From positions 1,488,001 to 1,552,000 of the forward strand of contig NZ_JASTLB010000001.1 of NCBI RefSeq assembly GCF_030499535.1: 64,000 nt of DNA. The letters run 5' to 3'. The notes beneath the pieces were generated by a model. The model had not been told where the DNA came from, searched no databases, and saw only the letters and a list, made by a program, of their open reading frames with translations. Position 1 is the stretch's first letter; each line of letters starts with the position of its first letter. A program made the position numbers and the translations under genes. Of this stretch, positions 43,169 to 51,333 are shown piece by piece. Origin of the DNA: Streptomyces sp. TG1A-8. GTDB taxonomy: Bacteria; Actinomycetota; Actinomycetes; Streptomycetales; Streptomycetaceae.

Positions 43169-44150
43169 GGACGGGGCCGCACGGCCGTGGCGCCTGCCGG
43201 GCTGGCGGGCCCGGACGGCCGCGGTCGTCGATGCGCACCTGGCCGCGGGGGGCCTGCGGCGCACCGGACCCGTCGAGGACGTCAAACGATGGACGCTGTC
43301 GGCGGTGGTGCGCTGCACGACCACGGGCGGCGTCGTGTTCCACAAGCAGTCCCTGCCGTCCCTGGCGCACGAGGGCCGGGTGCTGTCCGCGCTGGCACGG
43401 CAGCGGCCCGGGCTCGTGCCCGAGGTCGTCGCTCCCGCGCCGTCCCACCAGGGCTGGTGCACCCGTGAGGTGCGCCTGCGGCCGGGAACGGACCTTCCGC
43501 ACGCCGCACGCGGCCTGGCCCTGGCCGAACTCGGCGTGGTGCAGCGCGACTGGCTGGGCCGGACGGCCGAACTCGCCTCCCTGGGCTGCTGGTCGCGTAC
43601 CCCGGACGCCCTGGCCCAGTGGGTGCCGCTCGCGCTGCGCGACGACCTGTTCGGCCCCGGCTCCGGTCTGCCGGACGCGCTGTCCGCACAGGAGCAGCGG
43701 CGGCTGGCCGACGCGTGCGCCCGGCTGCCCGCACTGTGCGCCGCGCTTGCCGGGGCCCCGCCCGGCGGCACCCTCGTGCACGGTGACCTCCATCCGGGCA
43801 ACTGGGGCGTGGCGCGCGCGACCGGCCGGACGGTGCTGCTGGACTGGGCGGAGGCCAGCATCGGCCATCCGTTCCTGGACGTGGCGCCGGCCTTGAGGAG
43901 CTGCCCCGATCCCGCCGCCGGATCCCGCGCGCTCGACCGGTACTTCGCGAGCTGGTCGCCGTTGCTCTCCCGTGCGGAGTGCCATGAGGTGTGGCGGATC
44001 GCCGAGCCGGTCGCCGTGTTCAACCAGATCGTCACCTACGCGCGCCTCTTCGACGAGACGGAGCCGGAGGAGCGGGCGGGCTGGGCACCGCGGCTGCTGT
44101 GGTGGGCGAGAAGGCTCCCGCGGACCGTCGGAACCGACGCACCCCCTTGA
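43146..44150 (+). CDS. Aminoglycoside phosphotransferase-family kinase
   Basis: 334 residues, GTG at 43146. It has the kinase-fold core of the APH/choline kinase family: FHKQSLPSLAHEGRVLSAL (Lys and Glu of the N-lobe), the catalytic loop LVHGDLHPGNWG and VLLDWAEAS as the metal-binding Asp block. It could phosphorylate a hydroxyl on the product or a precursor, or inactivate the product for self-protection. A second APH-like gene lies at 48465. Confidence 0.82.
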   Translation: MNASSGTEDGAARPWRLPGWRARTAAVVDAHLAAGGLRRTGPVEDVKRWTLSAVVRCTTTGGVVFHKQSLPSLAHEGRVLSALARQRPGLVPEVVAPAPSHQGWCTREVRLRPGTDLPHAARGLALAELGVVQRDWLGRTAELASLGCWSRTPDALAQWVPLALRDDLFGPGSGLPDALSAQEQRRLADACARLPALCAALAGAPPGGTLVHGDLHPGNWGVARATGRTVLLDWAEASIGHPFLDVAPALRSCPDPAAGSRALDRYFASWSPLLSRAECHEVWRIAEPVAVFNQIVTYARLFDETEPEERAGWAPRLLWWARRLPRTVGTDAPP

Positions 44151-44218
44151 CACTCCCCCGCCCGCAACACCGTCCTCGACGGTCATTTCCCCCGTCCCAC
44201 CACGAAGGAGACGCTGAC

Positions 44219-45220
44219 ATGTGGTCCCCCACTGCGACGGCCGCGCCCGTCCTCGTCACCGGCGGCGCCGGCTTCATCGGCAGCCGCCTCGTGCGATCGC
44301 TCGCCGCCGCGGGTCACCGCGTCCGGGTCCTGGACGACCTGACGACAGGACGGCCGGAGTCGGTCGAGAAGGTCCGCGGGGTCACCCTCGTGCGGGGCAG
44401 CGTGCTGGACGCGGACACGGTGGCCGAGGCCGCCCGCGGCACCGGGCTCGTCCTGCACCTCGCCGGCGTCGTCGGCATGCGGCTCGCCGCGGCACAGGCC
44501 GGACACGCCCATGCCGTGGGGCGGCAGGGGACCGCGAACGTCCTGGCCCGCTCCGGTGACGCCCCCGTCGTCCTGGTGTCCAGCTCCGCCGTCTACGGGC
44601 TCAGCGACAGCTCCGCCGACCTGCGCGAGGACGTGCCCGTGGACCGGTCCGTCCCGGTCGCGTACGACGGCGGGGCCCCGGGGTACGCGACCGGCAAGTG
44701 GGAAATGGAGCGACTGGGGCTGCAGGCCGCCCACCGGCGGCCCGTGCTGGTGGTGCGGCCCTTCAACGTCGTCGGGCCGGGGCAGCTCGGCCGCTACGGC
44801 ATGGTCCTGCCGACCTTCTTCCGGCAGGCCACGGCCGGGGTGCCGCTGACCGTCCACGGAGACGGCACGCAGCGCCGCTGCTTCACCGACGTCGACCAGT
44901 TCACCCGCCGGCTGCTCGACCTCGTCGCCCGCGACGCCGCGTGGCGTCCCGCCGGGAACGTCTTCAACATCGGCTCCACCACCGAGACGTCCATCGGGGA
45001 CCTGGCCCGCCTGGTCCTCGACGCCACCGGCAGCACGGCCGGGGTCGTCCACGTGCCCTACGAGTCGGTCTTCCCGGGCCGCACCGACGTGACCGGACGT
45101 GTGCCCCGGCTGGACCGGCTGACGGAAGCGGTCGGGCCGACCGACTGGCTCCCGGCCGCCTCACTGGTCCGCAAGACGGCGGAGGCGTGGGGGGTCGGCC
45201 CGCTGACCGCCGCGCGGTGA
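44219..45220 (+). CDS. NAD-dependent sugar epimerase/dehydratase
   Basis: 333 residues, ATG at 44219 with GAAGGAG 8 bases upstream. It is an extended SDR: LVTGGAGFIGSRLVRSL, VLDDLTTGR, VVLVSSSAVYG (Ser), YATGKWEME (YxxxK pair), RPFNVVGPGQ, and RRCFTDVDQF. This matches UDP-galactose/UDP-glucuronate 4-epimerases and related enzymes. It fits a pathway from UDP-glucuronate to an altered uronic sugar. Confidence 0.9.
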   Translation: MWSPTATAAPVLVTGGAGFIGSRLVRSLAAAGHRVRVLDDLTTGRPESVEKVRGVTLVRGSVLDADTVAEAARGTGLVLHLAGVVGMRLAAAQAGHAHAVGRQGTANVLARSGDAPVVLVSSSAVYGLSDSSADLREDVPVDRSVPVAYDGGAPGYATGKWEMERLGLQAAHRRPVLVVRPFNVVGPGQLGRYGMVLPTFFRQATAGVPLTVHGDGTQRRCFTDVDQFTRRLLDLVARDAAWRPAGNVFNIGSTTETSIGDLARLVLDATGSTAGVVHVPYESVFPGRTDVTGRVPRLDRLTEAVGPTDWLPAASLVRKTAEAWGVGPLTAAR

Positions 45221-45314
45221 CGTGCGGGTTCACGCAAGAAGAACCGTAATTCGTTGACGCGTGTTCGCGATCACGAGAATCTTCCACAGACATGCAACAC
45301 GGAGGAGCTGCACC

Positions 45315-46469
45315 ATGGAACTGCAGTTGCCGGCTCCCGGGGAAACCATATTGGCCATGCTCAAACTCCCCGGAGAAATGTGCAATATCAACTGCCATTA
45401 CTGCTACGAGCGGCGCAAGCCCTATCCCAACGCCCTGATGCTGACGCCCGAGGTGCTGCGGAAATTCCTCGCCCTGTGCGGCGGAAGGCCGCTGGCGATC
45501 GAACTGCACGGTGGCGAGCCCCTCCTGGTCGGCCGTCGCAGAATGGGCCACCTCTTCGCCGAACTGCGGCGGTACGAAGGTCCGGTGACCGTCTCGATGC
45601 AGACCAACGGCATCCTCCTCGACAACGCCTGGCTCGACTTCTTCGACAGGGAATGGCCGGACATCGAGATCGGGATCAGCCTGGACGGCGACGAGCGGGG
45701 CAACGCGCACCGCGTCGACTTCAGGGACCGTCCCACCTATCCCAAGGTCGTCAGGGCACTCGACCTGATGGCGGCCCGGGGACGCGATGTCGGCGTGATC
45801 GCCGTGGTCACCCGCCACATCCTCGGCCGCGCCGCGGACGTGCTGGACTCGCTCAGCGCGTTCGAGGCCGTGAAGGTGATCAAACTCTCCGGCTGCCTCG
45901 ACTTCAACGTGAAGACCAAGGACTACCGGACCGCCAACCACAAGTCGCTGCAGATCCTCAATCCCGACGGCGTCGGCATGCCCGGCTGGGCGACGACCCC
46001 CGACGAGTACGCCGACTTCCTGATCGAGGCGTTCGAGCACTGGTCGACGACCCGCTCCTACGGTGCCTACGTGCTGGAACCGTTCTTCAGCATCATCCGG
46101 TCCCTGTCCGGACTGCCCACCAGCTACACGAGCTTCAGCGACCGCAAGGAACCCTTCGTGGTGACGCTCTACCCCGATGGACGCATCGGCAGCTCCGACG
46201 AGCTGAGCATGCCCGGCGCCCTGCTCGGCTCCGTGGACACCGCGACCGGGATGGACGAGTTGCTCACCCTGGACAGCAATCCGGGGCTGCGTACCGACCT
46301 GTCCGCCCTGCTTGCCAAGTGCGCGGGCTGCTCGCACGTGGCGTCCTGCCGCGGCGGCGCCCTCCCCGACCGGCTCCGCTTCGAGGGGACCGGCTTCGAG
46401 GAGGAGTACTGCGACCACCGACGCAAGGTCATCGACCACGTTGCCGCGGCGCTGCCGGCCGCGGCCTGA
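45315..46469 (+). CDS. Radical SAM/SPASM peptide-modifying enzyme
   Basis: 384 residues, ATG at 45315 with GGAGGAG 7 bases upstream. The radical SAM cluster motif is CNINCHYC near residue 23, followed by the GGEP-like LHGGEPLL. The C-terminus has a SPASM-type cysteine set: CAGCSHVASC, then a Cys ~25 residues later in EEYCDHRRK. This architecture is used to crosslink or epimerise ribosomal peptides. It is followed by an unknown protein and an HExxH protein with small gaps, a likely co-expressed trio. The natural substrate candidates are the 51- and 19-residue peptides. Confidence 0.92.
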   Translation: MELQLPAPGETILAMLKLPGEMCNINCHYCYERRKPYPNALMLTPEVLRKFLALCGGRPLAIELHGGEPLLVGRRRMGHLFAELRRYEGPVTVSMQTNGILLDNAWLDFFDREWPDIEIGISLDGDERGNAHRVDFRDRPTYPKVVRALDLMAARGRDVGVIAVVTRHILGRAADVLDSLSAFEAVKVIKLSGCLDFNVKTKDYRTANHKSLQILNPDGVGMPGWATTPDEYADFLIEAFEHWSTTRSYGAYVLEPFFSIIRSLSGLPTSYTSFSDRKEPFVVTLYPDGRIGSSDELSMPGALLGSVDTATGMDELLTLDSNPGLRTDLSALLAKCAGCSHVASCRGGALPDRLRFEGTGFEEEYCDHRRKVIDHVAAALPAAA

Positions 46470-46482
46470 GAGGGGAAGACCG

Positions 46483-47454
46483 ATGTTCCTCCTCCCCGTC
46501 ATCGACGAGGACGAAACCGAGAACCGCTTCTGGAACGCCTCCCTCGACGGCCGTGCCATCCACTCCTTCCTGCTGTGGGTCGAACCGCACAGCAACGCCT
46601 GGGCCCGCCGCGCGGACACCCCGGGCGGTGGGGCGGCGGGCGTTCCCGACGGGGGCACGCCCGACGCCCTCGGCCGCGCCCTCGTCGGGATGGCCGGCGA
46701 CCCGGCCGTCGGACTCGCCCCCGAATCGGCGTCCGCCGCACTGCTGCCGTTGGACGACGGTCCCCGGGTCGCCGTCCTCGACTGCGCGGCCGAGGACGGC
46801 GTCCTGCGGCTCCGGCCGTCCGGACCCGACGGCCGCGAGGCGGTCACCGACGCCGCACGGGTGCTGCGCGGCGTCGGCCTCCGCTACGTCATCGACCTCG
46901 CCGTCGGGGCGATCGTGCTCGGTGACGTGTCCGGGACGGCAGCACTCGCCGGCGTGTGCGACGTGGCCCGGCTGAGCGTGCCGGAGCCGGATGCGGACCC
47001 GGTGGCGCTCGCCGAGGAGCTGCTGCGCGAGGGCGCCCGGTCCTGGATGGCCCAGTGGCTGCGCACCGAGGAGACCGTGGGCGTCCGCTCCGCCCCGCTG
47101 CCCGGGACCGACCGGGACTGGCTCTCCGGCATCCTGGCCGACTGCTTCGCCTTCCAGCTCCACGACCGGCTCGCGGCCCGGCGGCCGCAGGGCACGGCCG
47201 CGCACTCCGCCCGGCGCGGCCAGGAGATCTACGACCGGCTCCGCGCCGTACGGGACGAACTGCCCGGCCGCGTCGGCGCGACGGTCGGCATGGGCATCGT
47301 CGCCGAACTCGTCGCGACCTCCTACCCCTGCTGGAACCGGCGGCAGTTCGCCGTGAAGTCCCCCTTCGACTACATCCGTGAGATCAGGCCGTTGACGGAC
47401 GCCGAGAAGACGGAGCACCTGACGCGGTGGGCCACCCCCCTCGCCGTACGCTGA
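46483..47454 (+). CDS. Unknown protein between radical SAM and HExxH genes
   Basis: 323 residues, ATG at 46483 with GAGAGGGG upstream. I do not recognise the family. The N-terminus is MFLLPVIDEDETENRFWNAS; the middle alternates short strands and helices rich in Asp, Ala and Val; the C-terminus has SYPCWNRRQFAVKSPFDYI. No signal peptide, membrane segment or metal motif was seen. Its fixed place between two probable peptide-modifying enzymes suggests a maturation partner or peptide-recognition protein. Confidence 0.6.
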   Translation: MFLLPVIDEDETENRFWNASLDGRAIHSFLLWVEPHSNAWARRADTPGGGAAGVPDGGTPDALGRALVGMAGDPAVGLAPESASAALLPLDDGPRVAVLDCAAEDGVLRLRPSGPDGREAVTDAARVLRGVGLRYVIDLAVGAIVLGDVSGTAALAGVCDVARLSVPEPDADPVALAEELLREGARSWMAQWLRTEETVGVRSAPLPGTDRDWLSGILADCFAFQLHDRLAARRPQGTAAHSARRGQEIYDRLRAVRDELPGRVGATVGMGIVAELVATSYPCWNRRQFAVKSPFDYIREIRPLTDAEKTEHLTRWATPLAVR

Positions 47455-47486
47455 CCGCCCCGCTTCGGAAAGACTGGGAAACCATC

Positions 47487-48452
47487 ATGATCGATACCGA
47501 CACGCCCACCGGAGTGCTGCAGGCCGACATCACCGCGCGGCTGGTGGCGCACCGCTCCGGACGCGCGCGCACGCTCCTCACCACGCTGCGGAGCCTCGCG
47601 CCGGCCGCGGACCTCGGCGGCGTGGACGGCACCGTGGACGCCTTCGACAACGCCGTCCTGCACCACGCCTTCCAGCAGGCGCGGATCGCCGCGCGCACCC
47701 GTGACGCGGGCCGGGCCCGGCTGGCGGTGCAGCTGTGGCAGAACCGGGCGGCTCTGCGCGCCCGGGCCGTACCCACCGCGGTCGGGCCGGTCATGGTGGT
47801 GCGGGCCGCGGACTGCGACGCCGTGGACGACGACCGTCTGGGCAGCCAGATGTACCTGCTGGGCACGCCGGCCGATGAGGACGCGGCGCGAAGGGAGCGG
47901 ATCGCACGGACCCTGAACGAGGCCGTGGACGCCGCGCTCGCGGTCGGCAGCGAGGTGCTGCGCTCCTCCACCGCCGTCGTGATCTGGACCGAGGCCGTAC
48001 CGCTCGGCGCGACCTGCCGCAGCTACACGTTCGACTTCCTGCCCGGCACCGTCGTCCTGAACTGGACCGAGGAGCCGTTGCGCCTGGGCGAGACCCTCGT
48101 GCACGAGGCGACGCACTCCTGGCTGAACGAGTCCCTGCAGTCGGAGGGCGTCGTCTTCGAGGAGGGCGGCCCCCGCTTCCACTCACCGTGGAAGAACGAG
48201 GACCGTCCGGTGTTCGGCATCGTGCACGCGGCTCTCGCCTTCGCGAACGTCATCCACTACCTCGCGCGCATCCAGCCGGCACCCGACGACACCTCCCACC
48301 TCGCCGCCGTCCTGCGCCGGCGTCTGGAGGTGGAGCTCGAGTCCCTGGAGACCGGCCGCGCCTCGGCCCTGGAGTGCTTCGGCCACGTGCGCAGCGACCG
48401 TCTCCGCGCCTACCTGCGGGCCGCCGTCGCCGACGCGCGGCGCGCCGTCTGA
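47487..48452 (+). CDS. HExxH-motif putative peptide-modifying enzyme
   Basis: 321 residues, ATG at 47487. The defining motif is ETLVHEATHSWLNESL (HEATH), with an acidic region downstream (EEGGPRFHSPWKNED) that could supply the third ligand. This fits the HExxH proteins that accompany radical SAM enzymes in actinobacterial peptide clusters; some are described as 2-oxoglutarate-dependent peptide beta-hydroxylases rather than proteases. The N-terminal half is helical. It lies 13 bases before the next gene. A protease role is the alternative. Confidence 0.78.
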   Translation: MIDTDTPTGVLQADITARLVAHRSGRARTLLTTLRSLAPAADLGGVDGTVDAFDNAVLHHAFQQARIAARTRDAGRARLAVQLWQNRAALRARAVPTAVGPVMVVRAADCDAVDDDRLGSQMYLLGTPADEDAARRERIARTLNEAVDAALAVGSEVLRSSTAVVIWTEAVPLGATCRSYTFDFLPGTVVLNWTEEPLRLGETLVHEATHSWLNESLQSEGVVFEEGGPRFHSPWKNEDRPVFGIVHAALAFANVIHYLARIQPAPDDTSHLAAVLRRRLEVELESLETGRASALECFGHVRSDRLRAYLRAAVADARRAV

Positions 48453-48464
48453 GCGGCGGCCGCG

Positions 48465-49649
48465 GTGCCTGGCCCGCCCTACCGTCACTCGGGTGCCGTT
48501 CCCGATCTCAGCGCCGGCGAACTGCGCGAGCCCGTGCGGGCGCTGCTCGCCGATCCCGCGGCCGTCGTGCGGGACTTCCGTTGCGAACCGATCCGCTACG
48601 ACAGCTGGAGCAGGGCGAGCGAGGGGCTGTACGTGGTGCGCGGCACCGCCTCGTCCGGAGGCCGCGCGGCCGTGTGGGAACTCGTGCTCAAGCAGGTCGG
48701 GTACCACCCCTGGACGCCCGGCCGGGAGGATCTGGCACGTCAGATCGATGACGGGGGAGACGGCCCGGCGGACTGGTCCTACTGGCGTCGCGAGGCCCTG
48801 GCCCTGGCCTCGCCGCTGCTGGGTGCCGCCGGCGGCCGTTTCGCCGCCGTGCGGTGCCTGGGGACCGTCCCCCTGCCTGGGGACCGGCTCCGCCTGTGGC
48901 TGGAGCGCGTCGGAGGAACGCCCGGTGAGGCGTGGACGGCCGGCGACCTGCTCGACACGGCCGAGTGCCTCGGCGGGTTCCACGCCCGCTCACTGCGGTC
49001 ACGACCCGCGCACCGGCCGTGGTGGTGCCGGCCGTTCGTGGAACAGGCCGCTCTGCAGGGGCGGTTCGCCCTGATCGAGCGGGTCGCGGAGGCATCCAGG
49101 AGCGTCGATCCCGCGGTGCGCCGGCTCTTCCCGCCGACGACCGTCGCGGCGCTGCGGGAGCTGTCACGCCGTCACGACGGGGCCGTACGGACCCTGCGGT
49201 CGCTGCCGGCGGGCCTGGTGCACCGGGACCTGACGCCCCGGAACCTGTTCCGGAGCGGGATGCGCACGACGGCGATCGACTGGGGGCAGGTGGGCCTGGG
49301 ACCGGCCGGTGAAGACCTGGCCACCCTCGTGCTGTCGTCGGCGGTCGCCGCGGACCTGGGGCCCGAGGACACGTCCGCCCTGGCTGCCGCGGCCACCGCC
49401 CGCCACCGCGCGGGGATGGCGGCGGAGGGCGCGCCGTGCGATCCGCAGGCCGTCACCCTCGCCTTCCGTCTCGTGGCGGCCTACCACTTCGGGCTCCCCC
49501 TGGTCCGGGTCGCCGATCGGCTGCTCGCCCGGGACCGGACGTCCCGGAACGAGGCGGCCGACGCCCCGGACACTCGGCGGCGCGTGGCCGTCATGACGGC
49601 CCTGCTGGAGGACGCCCAGCCGGATCTGCGGGCCGCGAAAGGGAGGTGA
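48465..49649 (+). CDS. Aminoglycoside phosphotransferase-family kinase
   Basis: 394 residues, GTG at 48465. The APH core is visible in LVHRDLTPRNLFRSG (catalytic Asp and Asn) and TAIDWGQVGLGPAGEDLATL (metal-binding Asp). The N-lobe has VWELVLKQVGYHPW. It is longer than usual because of an N-terminal extension and a long C-terminal helical part. Two APH-type kinases in one cluster suggest that one is biosynthetic and one protective, but sequence does not say which. Confidence 0.78.
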   Translation: MPGPPYRHSGAVPDLSAGELREPVRALLADPAAVVRDFRCEPIRYDSWSRASEGLYVVRGTASSGGRAAVWELVLKQVGYHPWTPGREDLARQIDDGGDGPADWSYWRREALALASPLLGAAGGRFAAVRCLGTVPLPGDRLRLWLERVGGTPGEAWTAGDLLDTAECLGGFHARSLRSRPAHRPWWCRPFVEQAALQGRFALIERVAEASRSVDPAVRRLFPPTTVAALRELSRRHDGAVRTLRSLPAGLVHRDLTPRNLFRSGMRTTAIDWGQVGLGPAGEDLATLVLSSAVAADLGPEDTSALAAAATARHRAGMAAEGAPCDPQAVTLAFRLVAAYHFGLPLVRVADRLLARDRTSRNEAADAPDTRRRVAVMTALLEDAQPDLRAAKGR

Positions 49650-49662
49650 AGGTGCCGCAGGA

Positions 49663-50238
49663 TCAGGCGGTGTGCGTCGGACGCATCCCCGTCATGGACA
49701 GGCCGCCGCGCTCCACCCGTAGCCGGTACCAGCCGCCGCGTCCCACGACCTCGGGCAGCTCGCAGCCGTGGGCCGCCGCCATGTGCACCAGGACGGCGGG
49801 GATGGCGTCACCGTGGGAGCAGGCGACCACGTGACCGCCCCGGTGGCGGGCCGCGATCTCCACCAGGGCACCGGTGACGCGGCCGGCCGCCCAGGCGCCG
49901 CCGAGCGACGGGCCGATCGGTTCGAAGACCCCCCGGGTCCATGCGGCGGGCTCGGCGAACCCCCGGGCCTCGCGCAGGCGCTGCTCCTCCAGCACCGGTG
50001 TCCCGTTGACCGCCGCCAGCGGGGCGACGGACTGGCGGCAGCGCAGTGCGGGGCTGCTGTACACGGCGTCGACTCCGGCGCCGAACACCTCGCCCAGGAC
50101 CGCGGCCTGGCGCGTCCCCCTCTCGCTGAGCGGACGCAGATCGTCGTCACCGCTCCACGTCTCGCGGGGTGAGGAGGCGCAATGGGGAACCAGGTCCAGC
50201 ACGATGGTGCACGAATCAGTGAACATGGCGCGCATCAT
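49663..50238 (-). CDS. Histidine phosphatase-fold protein with altered RHG motif
   Basis: 191 residues from ATG 50238; the frame is open to 50424, and ATGs at 50235 and 50226 are alternatives. The fold matches the phosphoglycerate mutase-like superfamily: LRPLSERGTRQA, VYSSPALRCRQSV, then VVACSHGDAI with the second His. The N-terminal catalytic RHG/RHA reads VPHCA, so the first Arg is Pro. Activity may be reduced or changed. With two kinases in the cluster, a phosphatase acting on a phosphorylated intermediate is plausible. It is convergent with the kinase (13 bases) and divergent from the methyltransferase. Confidence 0.68.
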   Translation of the reverse strand: MMRAMFTDSCTIVLDLVPHCASSPRETWSGDDDLRPLSERGTRQAAVLGEVFGAGVDAVYSSPALRCRQSVAPLAAVNGTPVLEEQRLREARGFAEPAAWTRGVFEPIGPSLGGAWAAGRVTGALVEIAARHRGGHVVACSHGDAIPAVLVHMAAAHGCELPEVVGRGGWYRLRVERGGLSMTGMRPTHTA

Positions 50239-50269
50239 GCCCAAGCCGGTCGGGACTTTCCAGCAATCA

Positions 50270-50282
50270 GCGGTTATCCGCA
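50270..50282. promoter_or_regulatory. GCGGTTATCCGCA motif in divergent gap
   Basis: An imperfect palindrome between the phosphatase-like and methyltransferase genes. On the reverse strand it reads TGCGGATAACCGC, sharing TGCGGAT with the sites at 31446, 31510 and 37175. Confidence 0.38.
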
Positions 50283-50370
50283 AAACCGTTGACCACGGCG
50301 ATCCGGTGCACCCAGCCTGAACGCAGGAAAGAGCGCGGGGCGGAAACGTTCCGCAAGCTACGGAGTCGGT

Positions 50371-51333
50371 ATGGAATTGGTCGACGCAACCTCTCGGGGA
50401 ATCGCCCGGGAATTCCTCGTGCACGGTGCCCCGTACCTGTGGCCGGGCCTGCCCGAGATCGCCGGTATGGCACCGGAGCGCATCGCGGCGCTGCCTGCCC
50501 TGCCCTACGGCGACCCGGTGTTCAGCGCCCGCCTGCTACGGGAGCAGACCGACACCACGACGACGGACTCCTCTCGTCCTCCCCTCGTCATCGAGCGTCA
50601 ACTCGCTTGGCTGAAGGCGGCACTGCCGGACTGGCGGGCCGGCCGCGTACACCACCCGCTGTGCGGGCCGGGGCACTACACGGCCGCCCTGCGCCGCCAC
50701 GGCATGACCTCCTACGTCGGCGTCGACATGAGCCCCGCCGTCGTGGCACACGCCCGGCGCAGTTTCGCCGGGCAGGACGACGTCGACTTCCTGCGGGGAG
50801 ACGCGTCGGACACGGCCCTGCTGCCGGCGGGCCGCACCTGCGACACCCTGCTGCTCACCTATGACGCGGCCAATTTCTTCCCGCCGCGGGCACGGCAGTC
50901 CCTCCTCGGCCCACTCGTGCGGCAGCTGCGTCCGGGCGGCACCGCGGTCCTGGACCTGCGCCTCGCCGAGGACGGCACCGCCGGGTTCGACGAGGGGCGC
51001 CGAGTGCACCACCGGCCTCGCGGATCGGTCTTCCGGGACGGTCCCCACCTGCTGCTCAGCGAGGCGTTCGCGGCCGGCGGCGGCGCGCTGCTGGGGCACC
51101 GGATCATCGCGGTGGGCGACGGGCCCGACCCCGGACCGCCCGAGGTCTTCCACTCCGTGCTGCACGTGCCGACCGCCGAACAGCTCACCGCCCAGCTCGC
51201 CGCCGTGGGGCTCGACGTGTGCGTGCGGGGCAGGCCGTTCGCCGATTCGGCCGACCCGAACCTCGCCCGGCACCTCGTCGTGGCACGCAAACGGCGCACC
51301 ACCCCCCGCTCCCCCGAACGGAGACAGCCATGA
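50371..51333 (+). CDS. SAM-dependent methyltransferase
   Basis: 320 residues, ATG at 50371 with GGAG 5 bases upstream. The SAM site reads VHHPLCGPGHYTAALRRHG then SYVGVDMSPAVVAHARRSF, with LLTYDAANFFPP and AVLDLRLAEDG downstream. The usual first-motif glycine run GxGxG is LCGPGHY here. It starts a short co-directional block (methyltransferase, MBL-Rieske, 2OG enzyme, reductase) with overlaps, probably late tailoring. Confidence 0.78.
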   Translation: MELVDATSRGIAREFLVHGAPYLWPGLPEIAGMAPERIAALPALPYGDPVFSARLLREQTDTTTTDSSRPPLVIERQLAWLKAALPDWRAGRVHHPLCGPGHYTAALRRHGMTSYVGVDMSPAVVAHARRSFAGQDDVDFLRGDASDTALLPAGRTCDTLLLTYDAANFFPPRARQSLLGPLVRQLRPGGTAVLDLRLAEDGTAGFDEGRRVHHRPRGSVFRDGPHLLLSEAFAAGGGALLGHRIIAVGDGPDPGPPEVFHSVLHVPTAEQLTAQLAAVGLDVCVRGRPFADSADPNLARHLVVARKRRTTPRSPERRQP

